Part shown: positions 56,826 through 64,000 of the stretch, one piece after another
How the letters are laid out: each line of letters starts with the position of its first letter
Position numbering within the stretch: position 1 is the stretch's first letter
Assembly: GCA_026119935.1 (NCBI GenBank)
Contig: JALRMH010000001.1
Coordinates: 1,674,001-1,738,000 of the forward strand
Direction: 5' to 3'
DNA: 64,000 nucleotides
From: Endothia cerciana
Lineage: Eukaryota > Ascomycota > Sordariomycetes > Diaporthales > Cryphonectriaceae
Notes under the pieces: generated by a model
What the model was told of the DNA's origin: nothing
Databases searched by the model: none
What the model saw: only the letters and a program-made list of their open reading frames with translations
Program-made: the position numbers and the translations under genes

Positions 56826-57827
56826 ATGCTGACACCATTCCCCAGACCATATCCACCTACCTCCCCCCACCCCGCCCCTGCGATGGCAGTCCAGGACGAC
56901 CTGGCCACCCTGTTCGCGAGGAACATGAGCCTGGCGGCGGCACCACCCCCACCACCACCCCCTTCCTCCTCCTCAGCACCAGGCCCCGGGCCCGCCGACC
57001 CGAACAGGATCGTCTACATCTCGCAGCACTACACCCACTCCGCCCACATCGCCCCACCCCCGGCCCCGGCTGCCGGTGGCGGCGATGACGGCGACGAGCC
57101 CATGATGACGATGATGCAGCAGCAGCATGTACGCCCCGCCTCCGAGCCCGCCGCCGGCCCCGCCGACCTGGAGATCCTCCTGCGCTCCGCCGGCGTCGAC
57201 ACCGCCTCCCTCTCGCTGCCGCAGGTCGAGCTCTTCCGCCGCGCCGACGGCGCCCAGAGGGCCCGCCTCGTCCAGCTGTGGACCATCTGCCCCCCGCCCC
57301 CGCCCCCGCCCGGCAGCAGCAACAACGACAACCTGGGCCTGATGACCTGGGGCGCCGCCGCCACCACCTCCCTCGAGCAGGAGGAGATGCTGGCGCGGCG
57401 GCGGTACGACGGGCTCCCCGACCACCACCAGGGGGGGCAGCAGCAGCAGCACCACCAGCAGCACCACCACCACCACCCCGGGGCCCCCTCCTCCCCGGAG
57501 GTCGCCATGAGCCTGGACGGGACCGAGGTGCCGGCCGCCGCCGGCCTGTCCAACTCGCCGTCGTCGAGCGTGCAGTCGTCCGACTCGAGGTGGCAGCAGC
57601 AGCAGCCCGTCGCGCACGCCTACGGGTACATGGAGCCCTACATGCAGTCCGGCTACGAGGAGCTCGCGCGGAGGGAGTACGACCCGGCCGCGAGGAAGGC
57701 GGCGCTGGACCCCGTCTACAAGGGGGCCGCGGCCGGAGGTATGCTGGACTGGGAGAGGCAGCAGTGGATGGAGAACCAGTACGGGAGCTTCGTGGGGGGC
57801 TGGCGGGACGACGAGGACATGTTGTAA
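56826..57827 (+). CDS. Hypothetical low-complexity protein (333 aa)
   Basis: Function not recognised. A single exon. The N-terminus has DLATLFARNMSL followed by Pro and Ser runs, then the more ordered RIVYISQHYTHSAHI. A predicted helix region spans about residues 113-155 (DLEILLRSAGVDTASLSLPQ, then VELFRRADGAQRARLVQLW). Gln/His-rich tracts (QQQQHHQQHHHHH) come next, and the C-terminal block EELARREYDPAARKAALDPV with WERQQWMENQYGSFVGGWRD. The motif YISQHYTHS and the LARREYDP block recur in fungal proteins annotated only as hypothetical, by recollection. Proline runs with His/Gln tracts suggest a nuclear or regulatory protein, but no DNA-binding domain is visible. ATG 56826 has A at -3; an alternative ATG at 56883 (MAVQDDLATLF) removes only a Pro-rich leader. 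Confidence 0.78.
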   Translation: MLTPFPRPYPPTSPHPAPAMAVQDDLATLFARNMSLAAAPPPPPPPSSSSAPGPGPADPNRIVYISQHYTHSAHIAPPPAPAAGGGDDGDEPMMTMMQQQHVRPASEPAAGPADLEILLRSAGVDTASLSLPQVELFRRADGAQRARLVQLWTICPPPPPPPGSSNNDNLGLMTWGAAATTSLEQEEMLARRRYDGLPDHHQGGQQQQHHQQHHHHHPGAPSSPEVAMSLDGTEVPAAAGLSNSPSSSVQSSDSRWQQQQPVAHAYGYMEPYMQSGYEELARREYDPAARKAALDPVYKGAAAGGMLDWERQQWMENQYGSFVGGWRDDEDML

Positions 57828-58973
57828 GAGGGGGGGGGGGAAACCCACCCCCCCTCTTTCCCTCTCTATGTATCTGTCTCGTCCAGTCGAGAGGAGTGTC
57901 GGCCCTTCTCTTCCTTTTTTTTTTTTTGGTTCTGTGGTTGAGTTTCTTCAGGTATGGGTCGGGGCGGAGTACCCGAGTACCCCATCAGGCCGTGTTAAAG
58001 TGAGGGTGGACACAGCGCACTGCGGCATGGCACTATCATATTTGTTCTGCAGACCTTATCTTTAAATTCCTTGGGTCTTGTCCGGTCGAGACTGTTCGGC
58101 TGGACATTATTTACTGTCGCGCCGGGAGGAGGGGGGAGGGGGTGGGTTAAGACGCATAGGCACAGGGTGTTGGCATAACATAGCAGATCCATACGAGTAC
58201 CCCAGGGAGGAAAATTGAGGAAGGCGTTGGGGGGTACTGTCTTCTTCCTCTTCTTCTCCTGCTGATTAATATGCTCTTTTCCCCCCTTCTTCTCCTTCCC
58301 CATCCTGCTGCTGTCCACACGGCCCACGACGACTGTTCCGCCACGTCCGGAGGTCCGTTTCGGGGTGATGCGCGAGAGGAGGGGCTGGCGAGTCCGGCGG
58401 AGTAGACAGTGGACCCATAACCTGGTGACGGTCGAACGGGTGATGGATATAGGCCATGGCTCCGGGAGACCTGTCTGTCGGCTGCTCCGAGGGCTGGTCT
58501 CGGCATCAGGGCTACCGTCTGCGGCTTGGTAGGCAGACCAGGGAGGCCAACACAGAAAGATGGGTATGAGCGCGTTGCCCCTTGGGGGTTATCACCGTGG
58601 AGTGGTAGGCCAGCCAGACGTCACTTGAGGGCCGTGGCCGCAGTATCTGAAGAACAACCCCCCCCCCCCTTGGGTGTTTTTTTTTTGGGGGGGGGGGGGT
58701 TTCTTCTTTCGGAAATATGCAAGTAGCCGTCTATTCAAGCCGAGCGCAGCATCTCGACCATACCTCGTGTGGATCTGCCTCGCGTGTATATCTTCCCATC
58801 CCCGTGTTGCACTTCGCCCCCTCACCCCCTCACCCCCTCCCCCCATTTTGGTATCCTTCTACTTGCAAAGGGTAAAACAAAAACCAAAGCCCCTGCGCCG
58901 CTAGCCAGACTGTGAACTCCGCTGGAAACCCTCGGACAGACGGGCGTCTATGAGCCCCGGGCGGAGAAGAGGC
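57828..58973. other. Convergent 3' flanks
   Basis: Between the low-complexity gene (+) and the ER J-protein gene (-). It contains a C run, T10 and G13 at about 58659-58699 and poly-T near 57918. No gene is seen. Confidence 0.6.
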
Positions 58974-60497
58974 TCACTTCTTCTTGCCCTTGTTCCTCCG
59001 CTTGTTGTTCTTGCCGGGCTGTGGAGCCTGGCTGCCGGTCGCCTTGGCAGCAGCGGTTGTAGATACATCCTCCACCGACTTGTCGAGCAGCTCGAAGTCG
59101 TCGTCTGCCGAGCCCGTGCTCGGGGTGTGCTTACCACCGGCGCCCGAGGAGGAGTCCGACTCGGCAGCAATGATCTCGTCTTCCTCGATCTCATTGTCGT
59201 CTTCGGCATTGGGGTCCTTCTTGTTGAGCACGCGGCCGACGGTCAGGCCGTAGAGCCAGATGGGCATGCGCACGAGGGCGGTGTCGTGCACGGTGGGCTT
59301 GCCGATCTCGTTGGGCTGTCCAGGCGAGCAAGGTCAGCAGGAGACCCCAGGCGGAACAGGTGCCCGGGTTGGGGGAGGCAGGGGAGTACTCACGTCAAGC
59401 AGGAACAACTCCATGTTGCCCTCCTCGTCCTCCTGCTCGAGGTACACATCACCCAGCGAGTCAACGACCAGGACCTTGCCGTTCTCCGCGACAACACGCT
59501 TCTTAGCACCCTGGGGGCCACCTTCCGCAGGCACGGGCGTCGCGGTCCCGGAGCCCTGTGTGGCCCGGGCAGCCAGCTTGCGACGGACACTGCTGCCACC
59601 TCGTTCCTGGCTGGTCTCCTTCTTGTTCTCGCGCTCCTGCATGCGTCTCATGCGGCGGTTGGTAGGCATAGCCCTCGGCTCCTCTTCAGGCATAGGCGGG
59701 GCCGCAGTGCCCACGGGGGGGCCGGCATCCAGACCTGGTATACCCAGGTTGTCGCCCCAGGCGGCGTGCCGCGCAAACTTGATGTACCTCTCGACAAAGT
59801 CCCGCTGGCGCTTCCAGCCCATATACAGCGCAATGTAGTGCGCGCCACCGCCCAGAGCCAGGAAGACACCAAACATAACGGTGCCCAGGCCGGGCCGGTA
59901 GCGGTTGTAGTAGTAGCCGGTGCCCTTCCAGACGGGGAAGCCATTCGCCATGAAGTGGTCGTATCGCTCCCTGCCCGGCCCACGCAGGATGTTGGCGACG
60001 ATGGACAGGCGGGCCTGGCGGTCGGAAGCAGCCTTGACGGCGGCCTTGATCTCGGACTGGGAGGGGGGCTTGGACACGTTGACGCCGGGCTTCTTGTCCC
60101 TCTTGGCGTCCTTCTTCGCCTTGGCGCGCTCGGCCGTGAGCTGCTGTTTCACCTTGTCAGGGTGCAGCGAGCGGGACTTCTTGCGGTAGGCCTTGTTGAT
60201 CTCATCCTGGCTGGCGGAGGGGTTCACGCCGAGGAAATCGTAGAAGGTCACGTCGGGCCCTTCGTACTGGGCGAGCTCGTCGCGGACGCGGAAGATCTCG
60301 CGATCTGGGGGGGAGATACCGTGTCAGGACTGACCCAGGCCAGGTGGACGAGGGCATCACTCGGGCTGAGAAGCTATGCGAGGAGGGGGGGGGGGGGAAG
60401 GGGGACGGTCTCGTGTGGGCTTACCATCCTTGGACCAGGCAGCAGTCAGAGGGCTCAGGACGGCCAACAGGCCGAGAGAGATCACCGAGAGCTTCAT
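58974..60497 (-). CDS. ER-targeted membrane J-domain protein (ERdj1/DNAJC1-like architecture, 441 aa)
   Basis: Co-chaperone whose lumenal J domain would activate the ER Hsp70 BiP/Kar2. Three minus-strand exons: 60497-60425, 60304-59394 and 59315-58974 (442 codons). The signal peptide is MKLSVISLGLLAVLSPLTAAW. The J domain follows at once, at about 44-100: VTFYDFLGVNPSASQDEINK, YRKKSRSLHPDKV with HPD at 72-74, and after a Lys-rich insert GRERYDHFMANGF. One transmembrane helix lies at about 163-188 (GLGTVMFGVFLALGGGAHYI). The cytosolic part is basic (RRMRRMQERENKK), then a conserved strand-rich block (GKVLVVDSLGDVYLEQEDEE, then WLYGLTVGRVL), an acidic Ser-rich stretch and a Lys-rich end (NNKRRNKGKKK). 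The insert of about 45 residues inside the J domain is common in fungal members. A ribosome-facing role as in ERdj1 is inference from topology. Confidence 0.9.
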
Positions 60498-62554
60498 TGT
60501 CGCATCATCGGTCTTCTAAGATCAACGCCGTGGGGTCCTGACGATGCGCAGAGATTCCCGTCTTGTCTGTTGGATACCGGACCTTGGGTGCGTTCTCGAG
60601 ACAAAGGGCCAGCTGTCAAAGGCTACGTGGTCGCCGTCACAAAGGACGGAGCTTGCTTCCGAGAATACGACCGTAGGGCACAGGCAGCTATAATTGTACC
60701 GCAAAGATGACGTGAACTTGGGAGGGAATTCGCCTCTGCAGGGTGCTGTCCTGGGTGATGGTTAGGAGAGACCTTGGGGCGGGGGGAGGAGGCGTCCAAG
60801 GTGAAGAGCTAGGGGAGCCGAGTTGGATCTGTAACGGCCACTTTTACCCCCCAGGATAGACACGATCTGAGGCCCAGAACCTCTCCTACGGGCTGCACCT
60901 GGATTTTTTGGAGACGTGTTTGGAGTGGCACAAGGCTCACCCGGCAGACCGGGCGGGGGGGGGGGGGGTTGGTGGTTCCTCCTCCTTTCTCCACAAAAGC
61001 CACGGGGAGGACCCTGAATATCGGGAGCAGGGCGTCTCCTCCCATCTTGACCGTCCGAGGTCTTGCTCTCCCCACTGGGGCCCTGAATGAAGACTAAGAA
61101 GAAGTAGGGCTCGGAAGACGTGCGTGAAAACCTATTGGCATCCTTTTTGTGCAAGTTCCATCTCGGCCTTGTAATGCCTGGAGGACCTCCAGGCTGTACC
61201 GTACTGCAGGGGCCAGACACGCCGGGCTGCTGAGCAGGTATGTACATACATATATGTACAGAGAAGCCACACGTGGCACGGTACAGGCCTATCCCAGGGT
61301 CGGAAAGAGTAACTCTCACGTCCGTTTCTCGCCTCCAGGTTGTATCGCATTTGAGGTAGCCCCAGGTAACACTGCGGCAAGTATATGTTCCTCTTCCATC
61401 GACCTGCAGACTTTTCGTGAGCCCTGGGTGTGTGACAACCTTTGAAAGGCGAGTACCGCTGGTCAGGGTGGCGACGGTGGCCGAGCACCACGCTAGATAT
61501 GCGCTGGCAGTATTAACGAGTCTAGGGGGAGAGGCCCGGGTGTGCGATGGAACTGCTATTCTTGCACAGGCGGCCGTGTCCTGCTGACGGGGCACGGTGA
61601 GAACCTATAGGTGTCTTGATGCAGGATTCATGGCACACGGGGATGGCGTCAAGGCCCTAAAGGGGTCGAAAGGGGAGCTGTGCATATGTACTATAGTTAT
61701 GTATGCACTTGCGAAGCCCGAGAGTCATATTAGGCGCTCATATTAGGGAAAGGCTTCAATCCCGACCCCGCAGGCTTAGGATGTAGGGGGTTTTCAGGGA
61801 AAGGCGCGACACGATCCGAACCGGTATCAACACAGGATTATCTGGTCTCTCGAAGGGTCCCAGCGGAGATGGAGATGAACATTCTTCACAGGCCGTCGAG
61901 ACCCCCCACCGCACCAGTACGGTACAGGGTAAGTACGGACGTACATAGTAGGTAGTCTCACGTCGGATGACTAAGAGACCAGGGGCTTCTACCGGTGTCC
62001 CGCCCTAGCGTGTTTCCCAGTTTACTTCAGCCTTTTTCACCTGCCAAACAACAGGGGCCACGTAAACCCACGGTACCTTACCGAAGCTTGGTCTTACTGG
62101 GCCTTGGTTGGTCCGCTGGTTCGCTGGGCCTCTGAGAGAGGACAGAGACAGATTCTTGCTTTCTCTCCCCGTCAACCTGCAAGTAACCTGCACTTTCCCC
62201 AGCTGAGCCCCGATCAACAGGTCACATCACGCCGTTGAGATCACCTCTAGCGCCTCTTTTTAGATCTATAAGGTCCTTCTTTTGGCCGCTGCACCCTCTC
62301 GACCTCGCCTTTTTCTACCTCGACTAGTCGGGTTTTTGTCTTCGTCGGCTCGGTCGTCTGTCGACTCCTATCCATAAGGAGGCCCTGCCACAGCCTCCCG
62401 TCCATCATTTATCACAAGTAACTGGCACCGGCTGGTCTCTGCTGGCCCTCATCCCTTTCCCGAGGACGTACGTCTCTCGTTTGCCTCGCAGTCTGTCGAC
62501 AGATAACCTCTGACCCCCGCACCCTGTCCATCGGTCCTCGACACCGCCGCGAAC
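60498..62554. other. Divergent promoter region of ER J-protein and PRA1 genes
   Basis: 2.06 kb; the right 300 nt is CT-rich leader of PRA1. No gene, RNA gene or long repeat is seen; there is a G run near 60955 and short CATATATGTAC palindromes near 61240. Confidence 0.55.
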
Positions 62555-63085
62555 ATGTCACGCATCCAGATCCCCATCGACGCCCTGACGTCCCGGATGA
62601 ACCTGGGCGACCGCTTCCAGAGCCTCCGCTCGACCTCCCTATCGAACCGCTTCGCGAACCTCCGGCCCGTCTCCGAGTTCCTCGATGTCAAGCGGCTTTC
62701 GAAGCCCGCCAACTTTGCTGAGGCCCAGTCCCGCGTCAACTACAACCTTGGTCACTTCTCCAGCAACTATGCCATCATCTTCGTGATGCTCTGCATCTAC
62801 TCCCTCCTCACCAACCCCTGGCTGCTGTTTGACATCGTTTTTGTCGTCGCGGGTATGTACCTGATCAGCAAGCTCAACGGCCAGGACCTCGAGATCGGCC
62901 AGACCCGCGTCACCACCTCCCAGCTTTACACGGGCCTCTATGTCATCGCCATCCCCATCGGTCTCTTCGCCTCGCCCATCACCACCGTCATGTGGCTGAT
63001 CGGCGCCAGCGGTGTGGTCATTCTCGGCCACGCCGCCATGATGGACAAGCCACTCGAGGAGGCTTTTTCCGGGGAGGCGGTCTAA
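62555..63085 (+). CDS. PRA1/Yip3-family prenylated Rab acceptor (176 aa)
   Basis: Small integral membrane protein of ER/Golgi membranes that binds prenylated Rab GTPases and aids vesicle trafficking. A single exon with complete family length. The cytosolic N-terminus (residues 1-70) includes the signature RPVSEFLDVKRLSKPANFAE and RVNYNLGHFSSNY. Four hydrophobic segments occur as two hairpins, at about 71-88 and 90-105, then 126-140 and 142-160 (LYVIAIPIGLFASP, VMWLIGASGVVILGH). A short acidic tail (DKPLEEAFSGEAV) ends it. ATG 62555 lies in AAC ATG context with no upstream in-frame alternative needed. The next gene starts only 71 nt after this stop codon. Confidence 0.95.
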   Translation: MSRIQIPIDALTSRMNLGDRFQSLRSTSLSNRFANLRPVSEFLDVKRLSKPANFAEAQSRVNYNLGHFSSNYAIIFVMLCIYSLLTNPWLLFDIVFVVAGMYLISKLNGQDLEIGQTRVTTSQLYTGLYVIAIPIGLFASPITTVMWLIGASGVVILGHAAMMDKPLEEAFSGEAV

Positions 63086-63119
63086 GTGGTCGGCCGCGAG
63101 CTCCCAAACGTGCGCCCCA

Positions 63120-63197
63120 ATGGGGAAGACCATCGAGGCGAGGGCAAAGGGACAGCATGGCTGCGGGCTACGGGCAGGGCTTCTGGGGCGACGGTAG
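63120..63197 (+). other. Small ORF between and overlapping PRA1-downstream gene start
   Basis: An ATG at 63120 opens 25 codons ending with TAG at 63195-63197. It lies 34 nt after the PRA1 stop and overlaps the first 41 nt of the downstream gene in a different frame. It would influence initiation at 63157 if both are on one transcript. The peptide has no recognisable family. Confidence 0.5.
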
Positions 63198-64000
63198 TGG
63201 CCGGAGGGTGGTGGAGGAGCTGGACAGCGACGACGATTCTGATACACAAGGCGCCGGGTTGATTTCGACAAAGGGCACACGCTTCTCGAGCGATCCCCTC
63301 CGCTTCACGGGAATAGATATGGGGGAGAACATGGCGCGCCTGCGCAGGACTCATGCTTACGAACAATCGGAGGACCAAGACTCCTCGGGCGACTCGGATC
63401 AAGACACGGAGGTGGATGAGGAGGGCAACCCGCAATTCTCCCGGGACGAAGAGGATGCGCTGGTCGACTCTGCCATGAGGCGCATACGACGGGCTCAGGC
63501 CAGCGGCAAGAAGGATGTCAGGTTGAGCAGGGACGAGCTGGCTGCACTGGAGGTTCGGAGGAAGCGAATGCAAGCTGGGGGCGACGGCAAGAAGAAGAAG
63601 AAGAAGAGGGAGCGACGTTACGCAGTGCCACTCTCCCAGCTCGCCCCGGTATCGCAGAAGGAGAACCGCCCGCCACGGGCTCCTGGAGCTATGCCTTCTG
63701 CCGAACCGCTCGACGGACAAGACGGCCAGCCGCCTGTGGGCTGGTTCGCCCACCCTCCCTCTTCTCGACCAGGGACCTCCGGTTCTCGCCGGCGCCAGAG
63801 CAGAGCCTCAGCCTCGGGCCGCGAGGGAAGCTTATCTCCTTTTCAATATAACTACGTTCAGCAGTCCGTTCCCGTCTCATACCCGCGACACACCTCCGAC
63901 CCCGCTGTGCGACCTCGTTCTCCTCGTGGCACTGGTCCCTACGAAGACCCACGGATGTCTCAGTACAACCCATCCGCATCCTTGCCCTCCGTCCCTGCCT
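63157..64000 (+). CDS. Hypothetical acidic/basic disordered protein, 3' end beyond the window
   Basis: Function not recognised. The frame from ATG 63157 (MAAGYGQGFWGDGSGRRVV) stays open through 281 codons to the window edge, so no stop is visible. It starts with an aromatic/Gly motif, then ELDSDDDSD, RFSSDPLRFTGIDMGENMAR, an acidic stretch (EDQDSSGDSDQDTEVDEEGN) and a predicted helix (SRDEEDALVDSAMRRIRRAQ, LSRDELAALEVRRKRMQ). A Lys-rich nuclear-localisation-like cluster (GKKKKKKRERR) follows and then a Ser/Pro-rich region (PPSSRPGTSGSRRR, SLSPFQYNYVQQ). Codon use matches neighbouring genes, and the sustained open frame in a charged protein supports a real gene. A nuclear role is a guess from the basic cluster. 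Confidence 0.75.
   Translation, partial: MAAGYGQGFWGDGSGRRVVEELDSDDDSDTQGAGLISTKGTRFSSDPLRFTGIDMGENMARLRRTHAYEQSEDQDSSGDSDQDTEVDEEGNPQFSRDEEDALVDSAMRRIRRAQASGKKDVRLSRDELAALEVRRKRMQAGGDGKKKKKKRERRYAVPLSQLAPVSQKENRPPRAPGAMPSAEPLDGQDGQPPVGWFAHPPSSRPGTSGSRRRQSRASASGREGSLSPFQYNYVQQSVPVSYPRHTSDPAVRPRSPRGTGPYEDPRMSQYNPSASLPSVPA

Noticed and set aside
58950..60710. 586-codon open frame on the plus strand opposite the ER J-protein gene
   Set aside because: It is the antisense of a GC-rich coding region and shows no family motif; the minus-strand gene has signal peptide, HPD and membrane helix.

Overview
The window reads as chromosomal DNA of a filamentous ascomycete (Pezizomycotina, most likely Sordariomycetes). 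The reasons are short GT-AG introns of roughly 45-110 nt, GC-rich third codon positions, monocistronic genes on both strands, and families typical of these fungi: a Zn2Cys6 regulator with an MHR domain, delta-8 sphingolipid desaturase, PTH11/rhodopsin-type membrane proteins, a 2EXR-domain protein and a berberine-bridge oxidase. The species cannot be named from sequence alone. No tRNA, rRNA, CRISPR array, viral gene or intact transposon was found. Splice structures were built by hand from splice signals, reading-frame continuity and family motifs. All finished models sum to a multiple of three.

Region 1 (1-22 kb) holds peripheral or accessory-style genes: a guanyl-specific RNase N1/T1-like gene cut by the left edge (+), an MDR-superfamily enoyl reductase-like gene (-), a 962-residue Zn2Cys6 regulator (-), a long empty stretch, the delta-8 sphingolipid desaturase (+), then two PTH11-like seven-helix proteins (+) flanking a secreted bicovalent FAD oxidase of the BBE family (-).

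Region 2 (21.8-31.0 kb) is a 9 kb stretch with no recognisable gene. It holds homopolymer tracts, a G-quadruplex-type GGGA repeat, a perfect 10-bp inverted repeat and, towards its right end, the CT-rich and GAGACA-rich leader of the next gene.

Region 3 (31-53 kb) holds a Bem3-type RhoGAP (PX-PH-RhoGAP, 1581 aa, +), a Pro/Ser/Arg low-complexity protein (-), an S10 serine carboxypeptidase with a basic tail (-), a thioredoxin-PITH protein (+), a 2EXR protein (+) and an MFS transporter (+).

Region 4 (53.7-64 kb) is mostly housekeeping and secretory: a cytosolic J protein (-), a low-complexity conserved-type protein (+), an ER-targeted membrane J protein (-), a PRA1/Yip3-type Rab acceptor (+) and, only 71 nt further on, the start of an acidic/basic hypothetical protein that runs off the right edge (+).

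No clear secondary-metabolite cluster or new defence system is visible. The items most worth a second look are the very tight PRA1/hypothetical gene pair with an overlapping small upstream ORF, the overlapping upstream ORF on the MFS transporter, the PTH11-like gene built from 23-, 26- and 37-nt exons, the large gene-free region, and a recurring T-run/G-run/T-run tract.
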